Positions 21,567 to 30,016 of a DNA stretch of 38,475 nucleotides are shown here, piece after piece. Source of the stretch: Desulforudis sp. (lineage in GTDB: Bacteria; Bacillota; Desulfotomaculia; Desulfotomaculales; Desulforudaceae). Location: NCBI GenBank assembly GCA_003604975.1, contig QZIR01000052.1, forward strand, positions 1 to 38,475. Reading direction: 5' to 3'. The notes beneath the pieces were generated by a model that was not told the DNA's origin, did not search any database, and saw only the letters and a program-made list of their open reading frames with translations. A program made the translations under genes and the position numbers. How positions within the stretch are numbered: position 1 is the first letter of the stretch; the number at the start of each line of letters is the position of its first letter.

Positions 21567-24080
21567 ATGAAAAAACAGTTTTTCTTCCCGGCAATTGCCG
21601 AAGGTACGTATGAAGGAAAGGTCAGTGCGACAGCAGCAATCCGTTTGGCTTCGATTCAAAGCGTCAGGTTGCGGCAAACTGTTTATACTCCTGAGGAGGA
21701 AAACAAGATCCCCTTTCCCTATTTTATCCATCGGCCCCTGCTCCAGGCACTTTCCAGTTGGCCTGAAAATGTCACCGTTTCTCTTAATCTGCTTACCTCT
21801 CCTGTTCCCGAATATCCACTGAGTGGAAAGATAGAAGTTGCAATACTTGTCACGGTGAGTGGTAAGGAGAGGCCGGCTGTTATTGCTGACTTGTTAAGTC
21901 GATCAGCAAATCTTTTCTCTCTCCTGTCCACGTTCCTCGTCAAAGCAGAATTCGAGATGATCACCTATGAAGAAAAGGAGGAGTTGAACAGGTGGCTGCA
22001 GCCATTCACTCCTGAAACAGTCTACGCCATTGACCGTTTTCATGACACATTCGTTCTGACTGCGCAAAGTGAAAGCGAACACCTCCCCATGGGGTTCTTG
22101 ACTTCGTCGGTTCAAGATAAAAGCAGTTCGCCGTCCACTCCCTCCATTTCCTATTTGTTTCCCTGGCATCAGAGTACCCTGTGTGATTTAGCTACAGTGG
22201 CCAACGCGCTGCTGTTTCATCCGAGTCCGCTCTGGCTGCAGTTTCGGCTTCGTCCGGGACGAATGGGAAGAGATGAAATGGACCGGTTAGAAAAGTCTCT
22301 GGCAGCCTGCGAGGAGTTGCTCGATCGTAATCAGAAACAGTCGATTCTTTCCCAGCAGGCCGAAGCGCTTCGTACCGCACTTTCCGAACGGATGTGGCTG
22401 CAGAACAGACCGGTGTTCAAGGGCGGATGTTTTCTTTGTTCAGAGTCAGAGATTGATGAGGCACTGGTCGGAGCAGTTGCTGAAGTGATTTCGCCAATAC
22501 CTGAAATGAGAGAACAGCCTTATTTGCCCACCAGGGGCGGGGTCTCTCTCCAGTTGCTGCGGCCCCATACTTTCCTTGATCCGAATTACTTTTCCCCGCA
22601 GGGCATTTTGACCGTAGACGAGGCAACCTGCGCTTTTCGAATTCCATGGCCGGGGTCCGTTGACCCGCCAGGATTCCCTATTAAATCCTTCAGGTCTGGC
22701 CTGGCTGCTTCTAATATCCTGAATGGTAATACTCCGGAAATGATTCTTCTCGGGCATAATCGCCATAGCGGCCACATCAATCCGGTTCGGGTGTCCGATG
22801 AAGACAGGTTCCGCCATATGTGTGTAATGGGCCAGACGGGCACGGGAAAATCAGTCTTCCTCGAATCTCTGGTACTGCAGGACATCAATCAGGGAAAAGG
22901 AGTTTGTTTTATTGATCCCCATGGCGACTCCATCGAGAAGATTCTCCAACTCTATCCGGAAGAAAGAGCGGATGATCTTATTCTCATTGATTTTCTCGAC
23001 CGGAAGAACGTTGTCCCCTTTAATATCCTGGCCTGTCGCGATGAAGAGGAGCGTGACAAAATTATTGATGATTTCTATGCATGGCTTGATACAAGCTATG
23101 ACTTACGAATAACTGGCGGTCCGATGTTTGAACAGTATTTCCGAGGCTTTTTCCGACTTCTTATGGACAAAGAGATACGCTCAAATTTTCAACCGACTAT
23201 TACTGATTTTAGTCGTCTTTTTAGTGACCAGGAATTTCGATATTATTGCATGGCAAAAAATCAGGACCAGAGTGTTAAGGAAATGATCAGGCAGGCGCTT
23301 GATGCAGGGGGGGAAGCGCAGCTTAATAATATGGCTCCGTACATAACCTCGAAAATGAATCGCTTTACACTCGATAGCGGTTTGCGCTTGATGACCGGTC
23401 AGGAAAGCATGCAGATTGACTTTCAGGAAGTGATGGATACCGGGAAAGTGATGCTGGTCAAGCTTGGTCGTGGACGTTTCGGTGAGACCATTTCTGGCCT
23501 ATTGGCGAGTCAAATTGTGAGTCGCTTTCAAGCTGCAGTTATGAAGCGAATCGATATGAAGCCTCATCTGCGAAAACCTTTCTTTCTGGTTGTCGATGAA
23601 TTCCAAAATATCGTATCTGATCCGTTTATTGCCATGATGTCTGAAGTGCGCAAGCTGAATCTAGGCTTGATCGTTGCGAATCAGTACGCAGACCAACTCG
23701 AACGGCGTAGAACCGGGAGCGGGGATAGCGCACTCAAAGCCATTCTTGGAAACGTAGGTGGGACTGTATGCTTCCGGCTTGGAGTAGCTGACTCTAAGAC
23801 TATGGCAGATGTCTTTCATCCGGCGTTTACCAGTGAGGATCTGGTCAACCTGCCCATTGGCAATTGTTACATCAATCTCAAGACCAGCCGGAGCAATCCC
23901 AGTTCATTCAGCTTGGAAACCACATACCTCCAAGGGAAGGAGCGTCCTTCCTATGTTGCTGAGCTTCGCGAGCACTCCAACAGCAAATATACTATCCCTA
24001 TAGAAGCTGCCCGGGAAAACCTGCAAAATCACAATCAGCATATAGTTCGGCTCCTCAGGGAATCTAGGAACAGTGATTGA
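21567..24080 (+). CDS. VirD4/TraG-HerA-like ATPase, 837 aa
   Basis: The C-terminal half is a RecA-like motor of the FtsK/HerA superfamily: Walker A GQTGTGKS (422-429), then FIDPHGD, Walker B FFLVVDEFQN (D677, E678), and a following LIVANQYADQL strand as in conjugative coupling ATPases. The N-terminal 400 residues are unlike typical VirD4 membrane domains: no clear transmembrane segment, a beta-rich part, and a helical part around 220-280. Such proteins pump DNA or proteins through a hexameric ring. No relaxase, VirB4 or mating-pair gene is present, so classical conjugation is not supported here. A defence or DNA-handling role tied to the leader-module system is possible. Confidence 0.82.
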   Translation: MKKQFFFPAIAEGTYEGKVSATAAIRLASIQSVRLRQTVYTPEEENKIPFPYFIHRPLLQALSSWPENVTVSLNLLTSPVPEYPLSGKIEVAILVTVSGKERPAVIADLLSRSANLFSLLSTFLVKAEFEMITYEEKEELNRWLQPFTPETVYAIDRFHDTFVLTAQSESEHLPMGFLTSSVQDKSSSPSTPSISYLFPWHQSTLCDLATVANALLFHPSPLWLQFRLRPGRMGRDEMDRLEKSLAACEELLDRNQKQSILSQQAEALRTALSERMWLQNRPVFKGGCFLCSESEIDEALVGAVAEVISPIPEMREQPYLPTRGGVSLQLLRPHTFLDPNYFSPQGILTVDEATCAFRIPWPGSVDPPGFPIKSFRSGLAASNILNGNTPEMILLGHNRHSGHINPVRVSDEDRFRHMCVMGQTGTGKSVFLESLVLQDINQGKGVCFIDPHGDSIEKILQLYPEERADDLILIDFLDRKNVVPFNILACRDEEERDKIIDDFYAWLDTSYDLRITGGPMFEQYFRGFFRLLMDKEIRSNFQPTITDFSRLFSDQEFRYYCMAKNQDQSVKEMIRQALDAGGEAQLNNMAPYITSKMNRFTLDSGLRLMTGQESMQIDFQEVMDTGKVMLVKLGRGRFGETISGLLASQIVSRFQAAVMKRIDMKPHLRKPFFLVVDEFQNIVSDPFIAMMSEVRKLNLGLIVANQYADQLERRRTGSGDSALKAILGNVGGTVCFRLGVADSKTMADVFHPAFTSEDLVNLPIGNCYINLKTSRSNPSSFSLETTYLQGKERPSYVAELREHSNSKYTIPIEAARENLQNHNQHIVRLLRESRNSD

Positions 24081-24142
24081 ATTTCGATAAGATGACGCCC
24101 TGGAAATTTGATTAACCCCGGAAAATCTGGCTTAACACGGGA

Positions 24143-24682
24143 ATGATTTCACATATCAAGAGAGTTCACCATGATGAACTCTTGGATATTGTCGATACCT
24201 CCGACATCGTCATTGGTCAGCGGTGGAGGTCTGAAATTTATCAGGAAGGTGCGTGCAATTTCCGTGTGGTCAATGCCTTCCTTCTGAACAACGCCGGAAA
24301 GCTTTGGATTCCGCGAAGGGCTTCTGGGAAGAAACTGTTTCCAATGTGTCTCGACATGAGCATGGGTGGTCATGTGGCTGCGGGAGAGAGCTACGAAGAA
24401 GCCTTTGCCAGGGAACTGATGGAAGAATTGAATCTTGACGTCAGACAGATTGAGTGCCGGACACTGGGCAAGCTTTCCCCGTATCAACACGGTGTATCGG
24501 CATTCATGACCGTATATGAGATCAAGCTGGAACGGGCGCCCGAATATAACAAGACCGATTTTTGTGAGTATTTCTGGCTGACGCCGCAGGAGGTCCTCGA
24601 TGCTCTCGAAAAAGGAGATCGGGCCAAGGATGACCTCCCGCGACTGGTCCGCTATTTTTATCCGCAACAAGAAAAAGCGTAA
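24143..24682 (+). CDS. NUDIX hydrolase, 179 aa
   Basis: A Nudix box is complete: G76, E82, then REL (90-92) and EEL (94-96), spaced G-x5-E-x7-RE-x2-EE, with Asn in place of the usual Gly after it. Nudix enzymes cleave nucleoside diphosphates linked to another moiety. The size and the flanking strands resemble the IPP-isomerase-like/YfcD branch. Begins 63 bases after the ATPase on the same strand, without a strong ribosome site. Substrate cannot be told from sequence. Confidence 0.88.
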   Translation: MISHIKRVHHDELLDIVDTSDIVIGQRWRSEIYQEGACNFRVVNAFLLNNAGKLWIPRRASGKKLFPMCLDMSMGGHVAAGESYEEAFARELMEELNLDVRQIECRTLGKLSPYQHGVSAFMTVYEIKLERAPEYNKTDFCEYFWLTPQEVLDALEKGDRAKDDLPRLVRYFYPQQEKA

Positions 24683-24775
24683 TATGCAGAATGAAAAAAA
24701 GGGTTCTTCCGGGTTAAGCCGTACTTTATAATTGAAATGTGGACATGCTGTTTACTTCTAATAATGGAGGACCAA

Positions 24776-25075
24776 TTGTCTAATACAAAACCTGAAATAG
24801 ATCCTATTGCAGCTGCCTTTTTCGCCCTAATTGAGAATCGGCAGATAAAAACATTTTCTGAATTAAAAATGGCAGGAAAGATAACACCCGAGATAGAGGA
24901 AGATTTCAGGCGATATTGCGAGGTCGCAAGGGAAATCTTCGAAAAGGTTGGTGGCAACTTTAATGTAAATATGGTTCACCAATTGCTTCCCAACAATAAA
25001 TGGATCATTTTGTTCTATGACTATAGATCTACTAAAGAGAAATCAATCGTCAAGCACAAGTTGACAGTGCAGTAA
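24776..25075 (+). CDS. Hypothetical protein, 99 aa
   Basis: I favour the TTG start at 24776 because GGAGG (24766-24770) lies five bases upstream; ATG 24764 and 24737 are in frame but without a site. It is a small soluble helical protein with a final basic tail. No motif or family recognised. It stands alone, 94 bases after the NUDIX gene. Confidence 0.55.
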   Translation: MSNTKPEIDPIAAAFFALIENRQIKTFSELKMAGKITPEIEEDFRRYCEVAREIFEKVGGNFNVNMVHQLLPNNKWIILFYDYRSTKEKSIVKHKLTVQ

Positions 25076-25202
25076 TTTTCCTGTGTTCCTGTTTTGCAGG
25101 ATACAAAAAAATACCAGAAAATTTTATTAAAGTAAATTATCTCAATAAATTATGCAATTAATCTCACTGGTGTCGTTCTCGGCATTTTGCAAAAGGATCG
25201 AA

Positions 25203-26102
25203 ATGAGAAATTATCTCTTGATACTGCTACTGATGTTCTTGATGACCCCTCTCTGGGCATCCGCTGCTTCTGGAGATAACGGTCAACTCAGCTTTACTGG
25301 CGAAGTGTTCAGTGAACGAGAAGCGATGAAGGCATTTTTCGGAAATGTCGAGGCGAGACAAGATGACTCTGTTCTTTCGCTGCTCATCCCTGGAGGTGGC
25401 CCCACGTATCTTTACTCCCGATGGAAGAGGGAGGAGTACTGCACCCCGGAAAATATCAGAAAGTATGGCTATCTGGGTGATGGCCAATACAGAACCTTCC
25501 TGGACAACCTTGGCTGGTACCATGATGTGTACTCTTGGGAGGTATTGCGGTTTCAGGTCCAGGGTGTGGAGAAGGCCTTTCAGATAACCCAGTCGGAAAC
25601 CTGCGATGCCCAGCCGTGCTACGCAGCCATTGGAGTATTCCTGTGGACGCGGGACGGAAAAGGATGGCGCCTGGAGAAAGCTGCCCCCTGTCTCACCGGC
25701 ATGGGAATATATGGCTCCTCTCACGCGCAATCGGAACTTGTCAGGACAGGTCAGGCCAACTATGGGATTTTGTTTACGTCAACTTTTGACGATCTCGTGA
25801 TCGCAACGGTCGTACTCGTTGATGAGCAAGGGCATCTGCGGGTAGTCTTTAACGATACGGTAGGTGATGGGAATAACTACGTCTCGGCCGGGATGGATGA
25901 AGGGATTCCGGAGGGGCAGCACTACCAGTACTGGGGAAATATCAGCTTTGAGCCAGGAAAGAACAAGAAATATTGGGATATGCTTGTTCGATATGAGGGA
26001 ACCAGGCTGAAATACGAGAACCGTGGATATGGAAAAGGCCAGAAGGTCATCCCATACAATCTCAGGAAGCGATATGTGTATTCGCAAGGCAGGTACCGTT
26101 AG
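25203..26102 (+). CDS. Exported hypothetical protein, 299 aa
   Basis: ATG 25203 is chosen because a signal peptide follows directly: basic start, a Leu-rich core, and a WASAASG cleavage region near residue 20. The mature protein is rich in Tyr, Trp and Gly, with one C...C pair (ETCDAQPC). It looks like a secreted beta-rich domain. No family recognised and no operon partner in sight: the next gene is 234 bases away and appears unrelated. Confidence 0.7.
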   Translation: MRNYLLILLLMFLMTPLWASAASGDNGQLSFTGEVFSEREAMKAFFGNVEARQDDSVLSLLIPGGGPTYLYSRWKREEYCTPENIRKYGYLGDGQYRTFLDNLGWYHDVYSWEVLRFQVQGVEKAFQITQSETCDAQPCYAAIGVFLWTRDGKGWRLEKAAPCLTGMGIYGSSHAQSELVRTGQANYGILFTSTFDDLVIATVVLVDEQGHLRVVFNDTVGDGNNYVSAGMDEGIPEGQHYQYWGNISFEPGKNKKYWDMLVRYEGTRLKYENRGYGKGQKVIPYNLRKRYVYSQGRYR

Positions 26103-26336
26103 CTCGAAACAGAGTTGGATTTTCGGCACAACCCTCTGGTAGCCTCAGGGGCGCACTTGTCGAACGCATGCCGGTCGCTTTCAGGCTCAAGGTGCCGGGT
26201 ACGGCTCGGTTCATCCGTCACGTGACCTATGGGGCTTGTTAAACGAAAAAATTTTTGTGTGGAATAAAAAAAAGAAATTTCGCGTTTTATGCGATGTAAG
26301 ATTTCGCGACTGACAGCGTTACTTCGAATAGGGAAT

Positions 26337-26786
26337 ATGAAAAAGATACCATTGCTGATTATTGAGGACGACCCGGAGCGCATCCGTTGGTTTGAGATGC
26401 ATATGCCGCAGGACTTTCGCGCGGTGCCCGTCCAGAGTGCGGGACGGGCGATTGGCCTCCTGTCCCGGGACAGTTTTCCGGCCAAACGGAAGCATGTGTA
26501 TGGGGGTATTCTCATGGATCACGATCTCGATATGCAGACAGTGATGCGGGAGGAGCATGGCTTTACCGGGTCGCATGTCATTGAGGCCATCATCCGGTAC
26601 ATTTCGAATGAGATACCGGTCCTGGTTCATTCCATGAATCCTCAGAAGGCCCCCGGCATGGTCAACAAGCTGAATGGGGCTGGGTTCAACGTACTGCGAT
26701 TACCGTACGCCGATCTTACACCAGACCTGTTTGCCGAATGGATCAATGATCTCCGCGAAAACTGGTTTGATCTGCATGAGGAGTGA
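26337..26786 (+). CDS. Receiver-like protein (cyclic-phosphate-processing receiver type), 149 aa
   Basis: ATG 26337 begins MKKIPLLIIEDDPERI. The acidic pair D11-D12, a strand ending in MDHDLD (60-65), HSMNP in the fourth strand region and a late LPYAD strand are the layout of a CheY-like receiver. The HDLD and HSMNP signatures recall the stand-alone cREC/REC family proposed to act in cyclic-phosphate processing. No histidine kinase or output domain is adjacent. It could work as an isolated phospho-acceptor or enzyme; which of the two is not decided by sequence. Confidence 0.68.
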   Translation: MKKIPLLIIEDDPERIRWFEMHMPQDFRAVPVQSAGRAIGLLSRDSFPAKRKHVYGGILMDHDLDMQTVMREEHGFTGSHVIEAIIRYISNEIPVLVHSMNPQKAPGMVNKLNGAGFNVLRLPYADLTPDLFAEWINDLRENWFDLHEE

Positions 26787-26888
26787 TGCCTGAAAAATGG
26801 GCAGGGCAAGTGGTTGTTTTTTTATAATTGCCCCAAATGTTGTAAGGATGGCTATCATACGCGTTTTTTTACCTTTGAGGTGTAACAG

Positions 26889-27071
26889 ATGACTCAATTT
26901 GATAAATGTCCAAGATGTGGAGGAGTGAATTACAGGCTTTTCGCAAATATTTATGTTTATGAATGCCAACGGTGCAAGGCAGTTTTTTGTAGTTCTGGGA
27001 GGTGCGATGGCAGATGCCCAACATGTGGAACTGAAGACGATAGAAAAAAGATCGGGTTTGTGAAAAGATAG
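26889..27071 (+). CDS. Small zinc-ribbon protein, 60 aa
   Basis: Has CPRCGG at the start, CQRC in the middle, and a C...CDGRCPTC cluster near the end, enough Cys for two zinc sites. ATG 26889 follows GAGGTG. Proteins of this size and type often bind nucleic acid or act as small adaptors. Forms a possible pair with the next small gene, 40 bases downstream. Confidence 0.7.
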   Translation: MTQFDKCPRCGGVNYRLFANIYVYECQRCKAVFCSSGRCDGRCPTCGTEDDRKKIGFVKR

Positions 27072-27111
27072 GGAGCCTGTAACAAAGTAGTATCTTTGAG
27101 GAGGAATCAGT

Positions 27112-27303
27112 ATGGCCAAAAAAAGAAACCCAAATAACTACTTGCACTTGGATGAAAATCCCTTGGTTCCAGTTGGAGCTTTTCTCAGGGAGGACACTAA
27201 AAAAATACTTGAGGAAGTGGTCGACATGGCGATCAAGGATGGGGATCTGTGCAAACTTCGTGAGGCGAGGGCAATGCAAAGGGAGTTTGGTTTTATTGAT
27301 TAG
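27112..27303 (+). CDS. Small hypothetical protein, 63 aa
   Basis: ATG 27112 has a strong GAGGAGG site nine bases upstream. A basic N-terminus (MAKKRNP) is followed by two charged helices. No known family. A 10-bp perfect hairpin begins six bases after its stop. The strong site and clean end support it as a real gene. Confidence 0.7.
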   Translation: MAKKRNPNNYLHLDENPLVPVGAFLREDTKKILEEVVDMAIKDGDLCKLREARAMQREFGFID

Positions 27304-27308
27304 TATTA

Positions 27309-27339
27309 TGCTGGCACTTCGCCCGGCGGAGTGCCAGCA
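27309..27339 (+). repeat. Perfect 10-bp hairpin after the small gene
   Basis: TGCTGGCACT (27309) pairs with AGTGCCAGCA (27330). The loop holds a further CGCC/GGCG stem. No T run follows, so it is not a standard intrinsic terminator; it may stabilise the 3' end of the mRNA or be a palindromic repeat element. The bases from 27340 to 27588 hold nothing else I can name. Confidence 0.7.
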
Positions 27340-27588
27340 CTCCCCTCTCTGCGCTTTGCTCAGGGGTATTTCCGGCAGCACGGCGGTCCGACATTCTTCT
27401 GTTTTATCATCATTTTTGCGAGCATCAGCTTGTACCTGTTGTGGGGGCTTTGTATTTCCCCATCAAGTCAATGAGAAAGCTGCTGCGTAATGCAGAGTGT
27501 TCTTTGACAATTTGTTGGGCATTGCTGATGATGCAGATGACAAAAGAATTTGTATATATAGAATACAATATTGAATAGAGGGTCGCCG

Positions 27589-27852
27589 ATGCATAAAAAA
27601 TTTTTCGTTATCAGGAAGAGGCCGCGGCTTTTTTGCGACGATATTATCGATTATAGGTGTATAACTGGTTTTGTGTTTTTACGGTCAGATTATAGTCATT
27701 TAGTCAGGAGGGCATGGAGGGAAGAGATGCGTAAAGCAATTGAAGAAGGTGACGAAGAACGAATAAAATATCTCGAGAAAATTAAAAGTAAAATGGGGAT
27801 TCATTCCGGGGCATATCACATGTTTATTATGTCTTGTTCAGGGGTGGGATAA
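27589..27852 (+). CDS. Small hypothetical protein, 87 aa
   Basis: ATG 27589 is preferred over the upstream in-frame start because AGAGGGT lies just before it. A basic, aromatic-rich beginning is followed by a strongly charged helix (EEMRKAIEEGDEERIKYLEK). Its TAA overlaps the start of the PcfJ-like gene as TAATG, so the two are co-translated. No family recognised. Such small partners often precede PcfJ-family genes in plasmid and island contexts, but I cannot confirm that here. Confidence 0.65.
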   Translation: MHKKFFVIRKRPRLFCDDIIDYRCITGFVFLRSDYSHLVRRAWREEMRKAIEEGDEERIKYLEKIKSKMGIHSGAYHMFIMSCSGVG

Positions 27853-29081
27853 TGTCATTTATTGGTGAGTACAGGTTTGAGTGCAATGAAGGCCGCTTGA
27901 TTCTCCATCCAAATCTTTGCCCTGTGCGGTGTTTCCTCAGCAATGAGTCCGGACTTGTTCAGCTTTGTCCCAACTACGATCCTGAAGACGGTCAGCATTT
28001 GCTGCCGTTCGGGTATCGCAGAACAATGGACTGGCTACAGGATATTCTAAATTCTTATGCTGGCAGAATCCTTGAGGCGGTTTCCATATTTCGAGAAAAC
28101 AAAGCGTCCCTGCTCAAGCTGTGTTTCAATGCCGGTAAACAGGCTGTTGAATTAATGGACGATTGCCCGGCGCTGATCAGCTTGATTGCCGCACGGCTTG
28201 ATCCCATAGAGTCGATACATGAGTACACGGATCAGGCCAGGTATATTGTTCAGCTAAAGCGTGAACATATTTTGTCATATTGCTCCTATCCTTCATCCCG
28301 GTCAACAATCAAGATGATGCGAAAAATCCCGGCATCGGATTCCGGCTTAGCGCATCTGGAGCTGTTTCGCAAAATTATTGTTGAGGGGAAATGCTGGAAA
28401 ATCAAAGTACTTCAGCATGCAGACCGCATCAACTGGCTGGTCCTTCATCTTCTATCTGGAGGACATTTTGAGTCACACATCCGCCCTTCCTTTGTTTTGG
28501 ATGTGGGCAGAGTGACTGATCCTGACGAACTATTTGAGGCTTATCAGCAGATATCCGAAATCCAGAGGATTGTCACCCCGCCCCGTATCAGATTGAAAAT
28601 CCCCTGCTTGATGAAGTTGCAGGATCTGGGAAGAAACCATGACAGATTGGTCGCTGAGTATATGGAGGCCAGGAAATTCGATGAAATTCTTGAGTTAGAA
28701 TTCCCTGAGCCGCCATTGCCGGGTGTAGAAATATCCGGGGAAGACAATGGATCGTATGGGATATTTCCCCTTGCAAATGGCCGCGCCTTGAGGGATGAAG
28801 GTTTGAGAATGAATCATTGCATAGCAACCTATGCGTATGATATCGTGCTGGAAAACGGCTTGTTGTACGCATACCATGTTGATCTTCCCTCTAAGCCGCC
28901 AGCGACAGTACTGATCCGCCGCAACCCTTGCTCGTGGACATTAGAGGTGCATGAAATAAGGGGATTTCATAACGCACCAGTAAATCCTGATGTGGAGTTC
29001 TATGTTAATGAGTGGCTTGCCAAGCAAGGTGCAATAAAATCAGGGAAGGACCAGGGTTATACAGAGGCTCCTTCTTGTTAG
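27852..29081 (+). CDS. PcfJ-family protein, 409 aa
   Basis: Starts at ATG 27852, overlapping the preceding stop. The N-terminal 300 residues are mainly helical. The C-terminal part has the PcfJ signature near 309-375: GRALRDEGLRMNHC, a Tyr strand, an IRRNPCSWTLEV block and a final GFHNAPVN. PcfJ-like proteins are common on conjugative and integrative elements; their biochemical role is not established. Supports the island nature of this part of the window. Confidence 0.8.
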   Translation: MSFIGEYRFECNEGRLILHPNLCPVRCFLSNESGLVQLCPNYDPEDGQHLLPFGYRRTMDWLQDILNSYAGRILEAVSIFRENKASLLKLCFNAGKQAVELMDDCPALISLIAARLDPIESIHEYTDQARYIVQLKREHILSYCSYPSSRSTIKMMRKIPASDSGLAHLELFRKIIVEGKCWKIKVLQHADRINWLVLHLLSGGHFESHIRPSFVLDVGRVTDPDELFEAYQQISEIQRIVTPPRIRLKIPCLMKLQDLGRNHDRLVAEYMEARKFDEILELEFPEPPLPGVEISGEDNGSYGIFPLANGRALRDEGLRMNHCIATYAYDIVLENGLLYAYHVDLPSKPPATVLIRRNPCSWTLEVHEIRGFHNAPVNPDVEFYVNEWLAKQGAIKSGKDQGYTEAPSC

Positions 29082-29183
29082 AATATACAAAATTATGGTG
29101 CCTGAGACGTAGTTCCGTTGAGGACATGAAGAGCTCAGATACCTGAAAGTGAAGTTGTAGTAGTTGAAAAAGGATTGAGCATT

Positions 29184-29906
29184 ATGGAATTGGAATACGG
29201 CGCATACAGCCTTCAGGGAAAGAAATCTCGCCCTAACGAGGATCGCTACAGGCTGCTTGGCAATAAAGTTCCCCTGGTGAGCAGGAGCGGCCGCGGTCAG
29301 CTTTTCGCAGTCTTTGATGGTATCGGGGGAGCGCCGAAGGGAAGAGAATCCGCGCAGGCAATGTGGGATTGTCTTGTGCGGTTTTATAATTCGGCGGACG
29401 ATGGGAATGTTGGGGTATCTGCGATTTCAGCAATTCTCGTCGAGGCCAATAGGGAAATTTTCAGCTGGGGATTTTTTCCCGGAACAAAGCGCCCTCAGGG
29501 CGGTTGCGCGGGTACAATAGCCTGGTTCCATCGGAATGAGTTGTATATTTTTCATACAGGCGACACTGTAGGGTACCTCATCAAAAGCAATACCATTAAT
29601 CCTCTGACCAGAGAGCACGGGGAAGGAAAGTACATTGCCAACTATTTCGGCATTGGGGAGAAACTTCTCATAGATTCGTTTTCATTCCCGGTTAATGAGG
29701 GCGATGTGCTTGTCCTTGTAAGTGACGGCGTTACCAAGGCATTAAGCAGGCCTTCAATAATGGAGTGTGTTGGCCATTGGATAATTCAGTCGCCCGAAAT
29801 GGCAGCCAAACAGTTGTGTCAGCTTGCGTTGCAAAGAGGTTCCGTGGACGACATCACCGCTGTCGTTGTTGAAGTCGTGGAATTGGGTTCGAACACAAAC
29901 TCCTGA
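29184..29906 (+). CDS. Second PP2C-family phosphatase, 240 aa
   Basis: ATG 29184 is preferred over TTG 29175 because AAAGGA lies upstream at a usable distance. Motifs are complete: SRPNEDR, FAVFDGIGG, GGCAGTIAW, FHTGDTVG, LVSDGVTK and a closing VDDITAVVV. It is shorter than the PP2C at 13869 and has no kinase beside it. Its neighbour is a DnaB-like protein with broken motifs, 110 bases downstream, so the phosphatase may act on that or on targets of the distant kinase. Confidence 0.92.
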   Translation: MELEYGAYSLQGKKSRPNEDRYRLLGNKVPLVSRSGRGQLFAVFDGIGGAPKGRESAQAMWDCLVRFYNSADDGNVGVSAISAILVEANREIFSWGFFPGTKRPQGGCAGTIAWFHRNELYIFHTGDTVGYLIKSNTINPLTREHGEGKYIANYFGIGEKLLIDSFSFPVNEGDVLVLVSDGVTKALSRPSIMECVGHWIIQSPEMAAKQLCQLALQRGSVDDITAVVVEVVELGSNTNS

Positions 29907-30016
29907 TACATTTCGGCTCTGATGCTCTGTTTTTCAATCTTCGGTTAATTGGGTAAAATATATGGGATTTAATGGTGTGCGTAACGGCTTGATTGTAGAA
30001 GAGATGGGGTAATGAT

